DNA of 5,490 nucleotides from Oscillospiraceae bacterium (lineage in GTDB: Bacteria > Bacillota > Clostridia > Oscillospirales > Oscillospiraceae), in contig JAFQDY010000025.1 of the NCBI GenBank assembly GCA_017399325.1, positions 1 to 5,490 on the forward strand, read 5' to 3'. Made by a program: the position numbers and the translations under genes. Under the pieces are notes generated by a model, which saw only the letters and a program-made list of their open reading frames with translations, ran no database searches and had not been told where the DNA came from. This document shows, piece by piece, positions 1-5,490 of the stretch; position 1 is the stretch's first letter, and each line of letters begins with the position of its first letter.

Positions 1-196
1 GAGAGGACAAAGAATCGGCTTTTGAGCACTGACAGCGTTGACAATAAAGAGGAACTGCGAACCTGTGGACGGTCGACGTCAAAAGTCCCCAAGATAGGAT
101 TCTCTCTCAAGACGCACATGCCGTGCAACGCGAAGAACGCCGCAGACCCCTTCAGCCCTGCAATCACGTTCGTACCTTTGACCTGCGAGCGCCATT
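1..196. other. Unassigned sequence replacing the expected ABC-F continuation
   Basis: These bases follow the ABC-F N-terminus but do not encode recognisable ATPase sequence. Both strands are open here: the minus strand continues the ABC-F frame, and the plus strand has an open frame reading for example TCGRSTSKVPKIGF. Neither reading matches a family I can name. The end of an insertion sequence, a dispersed repeat, or an assembly join would all explain it. The exact junction is uncertain and may lie anywhere from about 130 to 200. Confidence 0.4.
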
Positions 197-473
197 GTTC
201 GGCTGACTGCCACAGTACCTCCTTGACGGTGGTGTCGGGGTCGTACACCGGCAGCTGCTCCAGCAGGCCCAGCCGCGCCCCCTTGTTGATGGCCACCACG
301 CCGCCGTCGTACTCCTGCAGCCCTGCCAGAATCTTCAGCAGGGTGGACTTTCCGCAGCCGTTGGGGCCCACGATGGATGCCCGCTCACCGGCCTGCAGAT
401 CAAAAGAAAGCCCCTTGAGTACATGATGCTCTCCAAAATATTTATGAAGTTCCTGTACGCTGATCTCTGCCAT
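1..473 (-). CDS. ABC-F-type ATP-binding protein, N-terminus only, probably disrupted
   Basis: The start is the ATG at 471-473, preceded by a good ribosome site (GGGAGG, about 7 bases upstream). The first ~92 residues are a normal ABC nucleotide-binding start: MAEISVQELHKYFGEHHVLK, then the Walker A motif GPNGCGKST at residues 36-44, and a Q-loop-like LLEQ at 70-73. The LLEQLP and TVKEVL wording is typical of ABC-F proteins, soluble tandem-ATPase factors that act on the ribosome (translation or antibiotic resistance) rather than on transport. A full ABC-F protein has more than 500 residues. From about residue 93 (near base 196) the frame stays open to the window edge, but the sequence (for example ENPILGTFDVDRP) has no ABC-F character that I recognise. 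The gene is therefore probably interrupted or fused to foreign sequence. It is the last gene of the minus-strand group and overlaps its upstream neighbour. An ordinary ABC transporter ATPase is the alternative reading of the N-terminus. Confidence 0.7.
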   Translation of the reverse strand, partial: MAEISVQELHKYFGEHHVLKGLSFDLQAGERASIVGPNGCGKSTLLKILAGLQEYDGGVVAINKGARLGLLEQLPVYDPDTTVKEVLWQSAEQWRSQVKGTNVIAGLKGSAAFFALHGMCVLRENPILGTFDVDRPQVRSSSLLSTLSVLKSRFFVL

Positions 474-969
474 TTTTGGTTTCCTCCCGAAACATGGGGT
501 ATTTTTCCGGCGGCAGCACCGATGCACTGGCAAAAAACAGGGCGCAAGCCCCCAAGGCCAGTGCCGCCGGCAGGGCCAGAACCGGGGCAGGCGCCCGCAG
601 CAGGGCCCGCAGACCCATCTTCCAGCCAAAAAACATGGTGATATAATAGTTGAGAATATCCGCCCACAGCACTGGATGCTTTATCCCCAGTGCCATGCGG
701 TAAAAACAGTAGATGCCCAGCATGGTGCAAAAGCCGTGTGCCGCCGCCTGCACCCACGCCCACAGTATTGCCGCCCGGGATGCCTCGATGAGCACGCCTG
801 TCAGGCACAAGGCCCCGCCCAGCGGCCAAAAGGCCAGCTTATAGTGTTCCCAGGGACTTTCGCTTACCGGCAGCAGCCACAGGAGCCACCGGGGCCGTCC
901 CAGGGGTACGAACAGAAAATGCTGCACCGTGCCCAGCACACAAAAACCTGCAAAAATCAGCCAAAGCAT
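442..969 (-). CDS. DUF6512-like small integral membrane protein
   Basis: A 175-residue, strongly hydrophobic protein. The ATG at 967-969 has GAGGTG a few bases upstream. Hydrophobic stretches, probably four or five membrane segments, lie at about residues 1-21, 45-65, 66-90, 100-117 and 128-150. The motif ESPWEHYKL at residues 37-45 after the first segment, and a C-terminal PPEKYPMF (153-160), are what I associate with DUF6512 proteins, a family of unknown function in Firmicutes. The GC-rich codons resemble those of the neighbouring transporter. The start lies 42 nt after the stop of the AI-2E-family gene, and the last 32 nt overlap the ABC-F start, so the three are probably co-transcribed and the third possibly translationally coupled. 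No biochemical role can be given. The family name is from memory of the motif and is less certain than the membrane prediction. Confidence 0.72.
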   Translation of the reverse strand: MLWLIFAGFCVLGTVQHFLFVPLGRPRWLLWLLPVSESPWEHYKLAFWPLGGALCLTGVLIEASRAAILWAWVQAAAHGFCTMLGIYCFYRMALGIKHPVLWADILNYYITMFFGWKMGLRALLRAPAPVLALPAALALGACALFFASASVLPPEKYPMFREETKNGRDQRTGTS

Positions 970-1011
970 CCGATCACCTCATGGTAATCTATGCGCAGGC
1001 CGGGAAAATTG

Positions 1012-2082
1012 CTACTCTGTTTTGTCCTCCGACAGCACGGACACCATGGCGCTCTTCTGATCGCCCAGCATATAGTAATACAGCTCCCGCAGGGCGGTCT
1101 TGACCACTGCCGCCACCGGAGTGGAGATCAGCATACCCACCGGGCCCCAGATCTCGCTGCAGGCCAGCAGGGCGAACATTACCCAGATGGGGTGCAGATC
1201 CACCGATTTGCCCTGGAGCTTGGGGGCTACCACATTGCCCTCAATCTGCTGCACCACCAGCACAAAGATGAGCACCTTCACCGCCAGACCTACGCCGCCG
1301 GTGATGAGGGCAAAGACACTGTCCACCAGACCGGCGATAATGGAGCCGAAATAGGGGATGAAATCCATCACAAAGGCCAGAATGGCAAACAGCAGAGCAT
1401 ACCGCAGACCAATGATGGAAAAACCGATATAAGAGGTGATGGCCATGCCCAGAGAAATGAGCACGCGGGTGCCCAGATACTTCCAGGTGTAGCGGTTGGA
1501 TTCGGTGACCACGCGGCCCACCCGCACCGCTGCCCGCTGAGGCAGGGCGTCGATGCCGTTCTGGATCATCTTGGCACCATCCAGCATGAAATAGACGATG
1601 AGGATGACCACGACCACCACATCAAACAAGCCGGTGGTGGTGCTCATCAGCCAGTTGAGGGCAAGACTGAAGAACTTCGCCAGGTAAACATCGGCCTGGC
1701 CCACCACATCGGTTGCAAAATCCAGCACCGGCTGCGGCAAGTGCCAGGAGGCCAGCAGTCCGTTGATGTTTGCCAACAGCTGGTCAAAGTTGGCGGCATA
1801 AGCCATCAGATCATCCACGATACCGGTGATGGCGGTCACTGCATAGGGCACCACCAGCACGGCCAGCCAGACGATGGAGCCCACCACGCCGGCGGCGGTA
1901 ATGGCCACCGCAAGCCCCCGCGGGACTTTACCCTTGAAGGTCAGCAGATTGACGATGGGCGAAAGCAAATAGGCAATGATGGCCGACAGGAAAAACAGCA
2001 TGACCACATCCCAAAAGCGGAAAATGGCCGCCACCACCGTGATGATCAGGATCACCAGTGCCAACAGTCGTGTATTTTTCAC
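1012..2082 (-). CDS. AI-2E (PerM) family transporter-like membrane protein
   Basis: A 356-residue polytopic membrane protein of the AI-2E/PerM family (PF01594). Members have been tied to export of the autoinducer AI-2 and, in other cases, to Na+/H+ antiport, so the substrate here is unknown. Visible family traits are hydrophobic segments at the N-terminus (roughly residues 5-45 and 55-85), a long soluble loop, then a C-terminal membrane block. That block holds DFIPYFGS (240-247), the conserved QQIEGNVVAPKLQGKSVDLHP region (278-298) and GPVGMLISTPVAAV near the end. Length is normal for the family. I place the start at GTG 2080-2082, because GGAGG (2091-2095) sits 8 bases upstream. A longer frame opens at TTG 2148, but its start overlaps the predicted -35 box, so that extension would not be in the message. 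It is the first gene of the minus-strand unit. Confidence 0.9.
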   Translation of the reverse strand: MKNTRLLALVILIITVVAAIFRFWDVVMLFFLSAIIAYLLSPIVNLLTFKGKVPRGLAVAITAAGVVGSIVWLAVLVVPYAVTAITGIVDDLMAYAANFDQLLANINGLLASWHLPQPVLDFATDVVGQADVYLAKFFSLALNWLMSTTTGLFDVVVVVILIVYFMLDGAKMIQNGIDALPQRAAVRVGRVVTESNRYTWKYLGTRVLISLGMAITSYIGFSIIGLRYALLFAILAFVMDFIPYFGSIIAGLVDSVFALITGGVGLAVKVLIFVLVVQQIEGNVVAPKLQGKSVDLHPIWVMFALLACSEIWGPVGMLISTPVAAVVKTALRELYYYMLGDQKSAMVSVLSEDKTE

Positions 2083-2119
2083 AGGCAAGCCCTCCTTTTC
2101 GGAGTTTTTGTATGAAAGT

Positions 2120-2148
2120 ATGATACCATAAATCGGACAGCAGAACAA
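2120..2148 (-). promoter_or_regulatory. Predicted promoter of the AI-2E / DUF6512 / ABC-F unit
   Basis: On the minus strand, TTGTTC (2143-2148) is followed after 17 bases by TATCAT (2120-2125). A TG one base upstream of the -10 makes it an extended -10. Transcription would begin about 30 bases before the GTG start at 2082. The box sits inside the longest open frame of the transporter gene, which supports the shorter start. Confidence 0.6.
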
Positions 2149-2179
2149 GGGCAGAGACCCTTTCGAAAAGATTTTTGAA

Positions 2180-2236
2180 GAAAAAATAATTTTTTTGAAT
2201 TTACCTCTTGACTTTTTCGTCGGAAGATGGTATTTT
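2180..2236 (+). promoter_or_regulatory. Predicted promoter of tRNA-Arg with AT-rich upstream element
   Basis: TTGACT (2208-2213), a 17-base spacer, and TATTTT (2231-2236) with a TG one base before the -10 form a good sigma-A promoter. It is aimed at the tRNA, which starts 18 bases after the -10. Upstream of the -35, bases 2180-2203 are nearly pure A and T in tracts, as in the UP elements that boost stable-RNA promoters. It is divergent from the transporter promoter. Confidence 0.75.
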
Positions 2237-2253
2237 AATTGAGCACCAAAGAT

Positions 2254-2330
2254 GCGGCGTTAGCTCAGCTGGATAGAGTGTTTGGCTACGAACCAAAAGG
2301 TCAGGGGTTCGAATCCCTTACGCCGTACCA
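2254..2330 (+). tRNA. tRNA-Arg (anticodon ACG), CCA encoded
   Basis: A 77-base cloverleaf including an encoded 3' CCA (2328-2330). The acceptor arm pairs GCGGCGT (2254-2260) with ACGCCGT (2320-2326), leaving a G-U pair at 1-72. The discriminator is A. The D arm begins TAGCTCAGCTGGATAGAG. The anticodon stem TTTGG/CCAAA (2281-2285 / 2293-2297) closes the loop CTACGAA, with anticodon ACG at 2288-2290. The first anticodon base would be modified to inosine, so the tRNA reads CGU, CGC and CGA arginine codons. The T arm is AGGGG-TTCGAAT-CCCTT. Its 3' part is the probable integration site of the element to its right. Confidence 0.96.
2304..2330 (+). other. Putative attachment site (3' end of tRNA-Arg)
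   Basis: Tyrosine integrases of islands commonly cross over in the T arm or 3' end of a tRNA, and the incoming element rebuilds that end. The integrase gene begins about 150 bases downstream, and base composition changes here. No second copy of this sequence occurs within the window, so the core length and the other end cannot be defined. This is inferred from layout, not from a seen duplication. Confidence 0.5.
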
Positions 2331-2338
2331 AGTGTGAA

Positions 2339-2376
2339 AGCACTGAAACTACTAAGTTTCGGTGCTTTTTCTTTTA
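2339..2376 (+). terminator. Rho-independent terminator after tRNA-Arg
   Basis: A 12-bp stem (2339-2350 with 2355-2366, one G-T pair) closes a 4-base ACTA loop and is followed by TTTTCTTTT. It starts 9 bases after the tRNA CCA end and would end the tRNA transcript. It also keeps tRNA transcription from running into the integrase gene. Confidence 0.88.
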
Positions 2377-2411
2377 CTTTTTTTGCCACCCAAAATAGCA
2401 AAAAAATAGGG

Positions 2412-2433
2412 TGACTACACAAAAAACTACACA
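2412..2433 (+). repeat. Two ACTACACA direct repeats, possible integrase arm-binding sites
   Basis: ACTACACA occurs at 2414-2421 and again at 2426-2433, 12 bases (about one helical turn) apart. A related AAACTAC lies at 2346-2352 in the terminator stem. They sit between the presumed crossover site and the integrase start. That is where the N-terminal domain of this integrase type usually binds short direct repeats. The function is inferred from position and repetition only. Confidence 0.4.
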
Positions 2434-2477
2434 CGACCGCGAAAACATTGATACGCCAGAAGGAAAGGTGTATCAAA

Positions 2478-3683
2478 ATGGCAACTATTCGAGAAAAACG
2501 CAAGAACGGAAAAATCGTATCCTACTCGTTCAAAGTGTGTCTTGGGCGAACTCCTGACAAAAAACAAATACAGAAAACGATGACGTGGAAACCTCCCGCC
2601 GACCTTTCACCCGCAAAAGCAAAGTCCCTCGCCACCCGTACCGCTACGCTTTGGGAGGCGGAACTTCGCGAACAGTATGAAAAGGATAAAGATGCCCTGT
2701 TAGCAAAAGGCATTGACCGCTTGCCTTTTTCAACATTTGTCAATGACTATTGGCTGAGCTACCACATCAAAGGCCGGAACTGTAAGCCGTCAAGCATACT
2801 CTATTATGAAAAGATGGCACAAATAATCATTTCCTTCTTTGGGAAAACCCCTATCAAGGCGATTACCTCCATTCAAATCGAGGCGTTTTTAGCCCATCTT
2901 CACACCAAGCAACAGACAAGCAAAGGAACGCCGTTGGAGCAACGGAGCATCCATCACTATTACAGCGTTCTAAAAAACATCTTCAACTATGCGGAACGGC
3001 AAGACATCATCGACCGCAATCCCATTCGAAAGGTGTCTGCCCCCAAGAAGGGAACAAAGCCTGTGGTCGCGCTTACCCCCGAACAAGTCACACCATTCTT
3101 TAACGCCGTACAGGCTTCACCTCTCGATCTCCGGTGTATTCTTCTTCTTTTGGTGACAACAGGGCTTCGCCGTGGAGAGCTGGCGGGCTTGAAGTGGAAA
3201 GACATAGATTTTGAAAATGCTATCTTGTCAGTAAATCGTAGCGTTTCCTATACAACCGACAGCCGAATTATCATTTCCACACCCAAGACTATCAACAGTA
3301 TTCGTACTATCCCGCTTATGTTTGGTATTCTGCCGTTAATCCAACAGTACAAGCGGACAATTCGAAAGGAAAACCCTTTTGCGTGTTTAGACGATGCTTT
3401 CGTTTTTCACAGCAAAGAAGATTTGTTTCAGCCCATCAATCCCAACTCCATCACAAGAAGGGTTAAGCGGTTTATCAACAGATGGCATCTACCCGACCTT
3501 TCTCCGCACGATTTGCGCCATTCCTGTGCCACGCTCCTTTTGATGAATGGAGCGGACATAAAAAGCGTCCAACAGATATTGGGACACGCTGACGCAAGCA
3601 CAACCCTCAATTTCTACGTTAGGGCAGACTTCCAACAGATGCGACAGGCTACCGACAAATATGCCTCTGCTATTGGACTGTAA
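2478..3683 (+). CDS. Site-specific tyrosine recombinase (island integrase)
   Basis: A 401-residue phage-type integrase that would insert and, with an excision factor, remove the element at the tRNA-Arg gene. The N-terminal ~65 residues, beginning MATIREKRKNGKIVSYSFKV, look like the arm-DNA-binding fold. A SAM-like core-binding domain follows at about 80-195, and the catalytic domain covers about 205-395. All catalytic residues are present: R231 in TGLRRGE, K270 in STPKT, H344 and R347 in HDLRH, H370 in LGHAD, and the nucleophile Y380 in LNFYV. The protein is therefore probably active. I chose the ATG at 2478 because GGAAAGG (2462-2468) is well placed upstream; a TTG at 2448 would add ten residues without support. 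It lies in the same direction as the tRNA and converges on the WYL gene. No strong promoter is visible in 2377-2477; a weak TTGCCA at 2383 has no good -10. No excisionase gene is visible nearby. Confidence 0.95.
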   Translation: MATIREKRKNGKIVSYSFKVCLGRTPDKKQIQKTMTWKPPADLSPAKAKSLATRTATLWEAELREQYEKDKDALLAKGIDRLPFSTFVNDYWLSYHIKGRNCKPSSILYYEKMAQIIISFFGKTPIKAITSIQIEAFLAHLHTKQQTSKGTPLEQRSIHHYYSVLKNIFNYAERQDIIDRNPIRKVSAPKKGTKPVVALTPEQVTPFFNAVQASPLDLRCILLLLVTTGLRRGELAGLKWKDIDFENAILSVNRSVSYTTDSRIIISTPKTINSIRTIPLMFGILPLIQQYKRTIRKENPFACLDDAFVFHSKEDLFQPINPNSITRRVKRFINRWHLPDLSPHDLRHSCATLLLMNGADIKSVQQILGHADASTTLNFYVRADFQQMRQATDKYASAIGL

Positions 3684-3730
3684 TCCGCACAAATTGGGAC
3701 AAACCATCAACTTTTTATAACTATTGAAAG

Positions 3731-3767
3731 AAATCCCACCGGAATTGACAAGTTTCCAGTGGGATTT
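3731..3767. terminator. Bidirectional terminator between integrase and WYL regulator
   Basis: AAATCCCAC (3731-3739) pairs with GTGGGATTT (3759-3767). A further GGAA/TTCC (3741-3744 / 3754-3757) pairs beyond a single C-A mismatch, leaving a 9-base loop. A T-rich run follows on the plus strand and TCTTTC on the minus strand, so it can serve both convergent genes. It ends 2 bases from the WYL stop codon. Confidence 0.8.
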
Positions 3768-3769
3768 TG

Positions 3770-4849
3770 TTATTCATACCGTGTTTCTATGTCTTTTAGG
3801 AATGATTTCATACCCTCTACCACTTCCGCCGGGCTGATAATCGTTGCTTTTTTTCGGAAACTACATATCCATCCATAGAAAGCATTACTTATGCCAACAT
3901 CGGCACTGACAAGGAAGTGGCCTTTGTCATCCAAGCGATACAGGGCATTTCCATCTTTGCCAAAACGCTCCACAACCGGGTCAATCATATCCTTTGTAAA
4001 TCGCATCGTCACCCGATAGGTTTCACCATCAAACATTGAGAAATTGCGTTTGGCGTAGGTTCGCATATCCAACGCCACAAACGCTTCTTCTCCTATCCGG
4101 GCATCGTCCTGAACCACAACACTTCGCATACGGTCAATTCGATAAGTCCTCATAGAACTTTTCGCTTCGTTGTAGGCCAAAAGATAGTAGTTACCTTCGT
4201 TCATTAATAATTGAAATGGGTTCAGGACATATTCCTTGCCGTGACCTCTTGGTGTAGGGCTGGGCTTGCGTTCAACAGAATGGGTCATATACTGAAACTT
4301 TACTTTTTGTTTTGCTTTAATTGCTTCTTGTAGTTTTAGTATGGTAGGCATAACGTTGCTGTTTGCTGTGGCAGACTTATCCACAACAAACACATTGATA
4401 TTCAGTTCCTTTTGCTGTTCCTCGCTACATAGATTGGCAACTACTGCTTTTAGGTTTTCTGCTTGTCCCGGTGTTAGAAACTTGGAGGCATTGACGCATT
4501 CCGCAAGGAGGCGGATTTCTTCAAACGCATAAGGACGGTTGGCGATTTTGTAGCCGTGTAGTTTTTTGTCGAGGGTGATTTCATAGTTCAGACGCACATC
4601 GTCATCAACTTCATCAGCATAAGCGTAGAAATCACGGCAGAACAAATCCTGTAATGCCTCAATATCGCGGGCGATGGAATGGCGGTCGGCGGTGATGCCA
4701 TATTCTTTCAAATGCTCTTGGATTGCCTTGGAACTGACAGCGTGGTCTTCATCGGTCATTTTCAAAAGATACTGCCACACCAACAGGGACTTATACTTTT
4801 GACCGGGGCGTTTGCCGCCTTGGTCGCTGTTCTTTATCGGTGATGCCAT
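3770..4849 (-). CDS. WYL-domain transcriptional regulator
   Basis: A 359-residue soluble DNA-binding regulator. The N-terminal winged helix-turn-helix lies at about residues 18-75, with recognition region SSKAIQEHLKEYGITADRHS (39-58) followed by ARDIEAL. The WYL domain lies at about 164-245. It has YYLLAY at 221-226, where YYL stands for the signature W-Y-L, and the RTYRIDRM motif at 234-241, both part of the family's ligand pocket. The C-terminal WCX-type region is at about 275-355. Proteins of this build repress or activate neighbouring genes in response to nucleic acid or small ligands, and many sit in mobile or defence islands; its target here is unknown. The start is the ATG at 4847-4849, behind a G-rich site (GGGGGTG) about 6-7 bases upstream. 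It has its own promoter and is insulated from the upstream methyltransferase by a terminator, so it appears to be transcribed alone. Confidence 0.9.
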   Translation of the reverse strand: MASPIKNSDQGGKRPGQKYKSLLVWQYLLKMTDEDHAVSSKAIQEHLKEYGITADRHSIARDIEALQDLFCRDFYAYADEVDDDVRLNYEITLDKKLHGYKIANRPYAFEEIRLLAECVNASKFLTPGQAENLKAVVANLCSEEQQKELNINVFVVDKSATANSNVMPTILKLQEAIKAKQKVKFQYMTHSVERKPSPTPRGHGKEYVLNPFQLLMNEGNYYLLAYNEAKSSMRTYRIDRMRSVVVQDDARIGEEAFVALDMRTYAKRNFSMFDGETYRVTMRFTKDMIDPVVERFGKDGNALYRLDDKGHFLVSADVGISNAFYGWICSFRKKATIISPAEVVEGMKSFLKDIETRYE

Positions 4850-4873
4850 AGATACACCCCCAAAACCGTTTCA

Positions 4874-4886
4874 ACAATTATACCAC
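4874..4886 (-). promoter_or_regulatory. Predicted extended -10 promoter of the WYL regulator
   Basis: On the minus strand a perfect TATAAT (4877-4882) is preceded by TG one base upstream. It lies about 27 bases before the ATG, so the leader is short. The -35 region is poor (TTTCCT-like), which an extended -10 can tolerate or which may mark a regulated promoter. No clear palindromic operator is visible beside it. Confidence 0.65.
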
Positions 4887-4896
4887 GCCAAAAGGC

Positions 4897-4932
4897 AAAG
4901 GAAAAGAGCAGTTGCTACGAAAGCAACTGCTC
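4897..4932 (-). terminator. Strong terminator downstream of the methyltransferase
   Basis: A perfect 11-bp stem, GAGCAGTTGCT (4906-4916) with AGCAACTGCTC (4922-4932), encloses a 5-base loop. On the minus strand it is followed by TTTTCCTTT, giving a terminator for transcription coming from the methyltransferase gene. It ends about 15 bases before the WYL promoter -10, so it separates the two genes. Confidence 0.82.
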
Positions 4933-4935
4933 GAC

Positions 4936-4995
4936 AAATTGGAATTTGACACTCTGACAAACTGAAAGTTTCAAGTGTTTTATTAAATTGGAATT
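4936..4995. repeat. AAATTGGAATT direct repeats flanking an imperfect hairpin
   Basis: An 11-base word, AAATTGGAATT, occurs at 4936-4946 and 4985-4995, just after the methyltransferase stop. Between them ACACT/AGTGT (4949-4953 / 4974-4978) and AAACT/AGTTT (4959-4963 / 4967-4971) can fold into an imperfect hairpin. The AT-rich composition makes chance repetition possible, and no function is assigned. Confidence 0.35.
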
Positions 4996-4997
4996 GC

Positions 4998-5490
4998 TTA
5001 ATTGACCTTCCCAACAAACATTACTGTTTTGTTAGCAATTTTAAACATATCGTCTTTGAATGTTTCATCAAGCCAAGTATTCAATTCGCATACGTACGAA
5101 TCGTAATTGTTTGAGTCCGGCAATGGGGCATAAGAAGAAGATAAACAACGTAAAATAAATTTCTTCTTTGTATATTCCAGCGGAAAATCATATTCATAGG
5201 TCACATAGTTACCACTGAAGAAACTTTCCATCAAATTGGCTGTTTTATCGTAACCATGTGTCAGGGATTCAAATTCTTCACAATACTTTTCGCTTATTTC
5301 ACATTGTTTTTTGGAAAATTCATCATATACTCTCACATTATATATAATGCAAACAACTCCATTATCATCAAGTATTCGCGCACATTCACGCTTAAACTCC
5401 GTAGCATCAAACCAATGAAACGCTGACGCAACTGTAATAAGCGAAATAGAATTGTCACTTAATCCTGTGTTTTCTGCTGATGCATCAATC
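4998..5490 (-). CDS. Class I SAM-dependent methyltransferase, C-terminal part (N-terminus outside window)
   Basis: The visible 163 residues run in one frame from the window edge at 5489 to the TAA at 4998-5000. The first part, ISLITVASAFHWFDATEF, then ECARILDDNGVVCIIYNV, is the typical post-motif region of Methyltransf_11-type enzymes, where a conserved AxHWF segment precedes a helix and the strand of motif III. The C-terminal half (LTHGYDKTANLMESFF onward, ending VMFVGKVN) looks like the substrate-side extension of small-molecule methyltransferases. The SAM-binding motif I (DxGxGxG) would be in the missing N-terminus. A GTG at 5336 opens a shorter frame, but the homology continues upstream of it, so that is not the start. 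The gene is markedly AT-rich compared with the left side of the window, which suggests it was acquired horizontally. The substrate cannot be told from this piece. Confidence 0.85.
   Translation of the reverse strand, partial: IDASAENTGLSDNSISLITVASAFHWFDATEFKRECARILDDNGVVCIIYNVRVYDEFSKKQCEISEKYCEEFESLTHGYDKTANLMESFFSGNYVTYEYDFPLEYTKKKFILRCLSSSYAPLPDSNNYDSYVCELNTWLDETFKDDMFKIANKTVMFVGKVN

Larger units (their letters stand above)
2331..5490. mobile_element. Left end of a tRNA-integrated element / genomic island (partial)
   Basis: The interval starts at the tRNA-Arg 3' end and carries a tRNA-adjacent tyrosine integrase, then a WYL regulator and a methyltransferase fragment. Its genes are clearly more AT-rich than the transporter unit on the other side of the tRNA, and the methyltransferase is the most AT-rich. 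No structural, conjugation or replication genes are visible, so phage, integrative conjugative element and simple island cannot be told apart. The right boundary is outside the window. Confidence 0.65.

Noticed and set aside
335..829. A minus-strand open frame overlapping the DUF6512-like and ABC-F genes
   Set aside because: It lies in another frame of the membrane protein gene, without family resemblance. The membrane protein has the good start site and hydrophobic pattern.
991..2115. A 374-codon plus-strand open frame rich in His, Gln, Gly and Asp
   Set aside because: It is antisense to the AI-2E-family gene across nearly its whole length. Its low-complexity make-up is what a hydrophobic, GC-rich gene gives when read backwards, and no ribosome site supports it.
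2083..2148. N-terminal extension of the AI-2E-family protein from TTG 2148
   Set aside because: The extension overlaps the predicted promoter and lacks a ribosome site, while GTG 2082 has a strong one at ideal spacing.
2383..2412. A possible integrase promoter starting with TTGCCA
   Set aside because: No acceptable -10 hexamer occurs 16-18 bases downstream, so I do not annotate it.
4906..4978. Possible CRISPR-like repeats from the hairpins and repeated word
   Set aside because: There are only two copies of an 11-base AT-rich word, no regular spacers and no cas genes. The palindromes fit terminators.

Overview
The window suggests a gut-type, fairly GC-rich member of the Clostridia (Oscillospiraceae/Faecalibacterium-like). 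This is an inference from gene style, strong AGGAGG-type ribosome sites and the mix of GC-rich core genes with AT-richer accessory DNA; nothing in the sequence proves the genus.

Left part (about 1-2150): GC-rich genes, all on the minus strand, read as one transcription unit from an extended -10 promoter at 2120-2148. The order in transcription is an AI-2E/PerM-family membrane protein (1012-2082), a small DUF6512-like membrane protein (442-969) and the N-terminus of an ABC-F-type ATPase (start at 473, overlapping the previous gene by 32 nt). The ABC-F homology fades about 92 codons in. The frame stays open to the window edge, but the last ~200 bases do not look like ABC-F. The gene therefore seems interrupted by another sequence, or the contig is joined wrongly there.

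Middle (2208-2370): a tRNA-Arg(ACG) gene on the plus strand with its own promoter, encoded CCA and a strong terminator just downstream. A complete tyrosine integrase (2478-3683) with all six expected catalytic residues follows in the same direction. This is the classic layout of an integrative element or genomic island whose attachment site is the tRNA 3' end. Base composition falls visibly from the tRNA onward.

Right part (2331-5490, the presumed island end): the integrase converges on a WYL-domain transcriptional regulator (3770-4849, minus), with a bidirectional terminator between them. Upstream of the regulator are its TATAAT promoter, a strong hairpin terminator, and the C-terminal part of an AT-rich SAM-dependent methyltransferase (4998-5490, minus) that runs off the window. 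The second attachment site and the rest of the cargo lie beyond 5490. WYL regulators often sit in defence or mobile islands, so the DNA to the right deserves a look. No new multi-gene system can be demonstrated inside this window.
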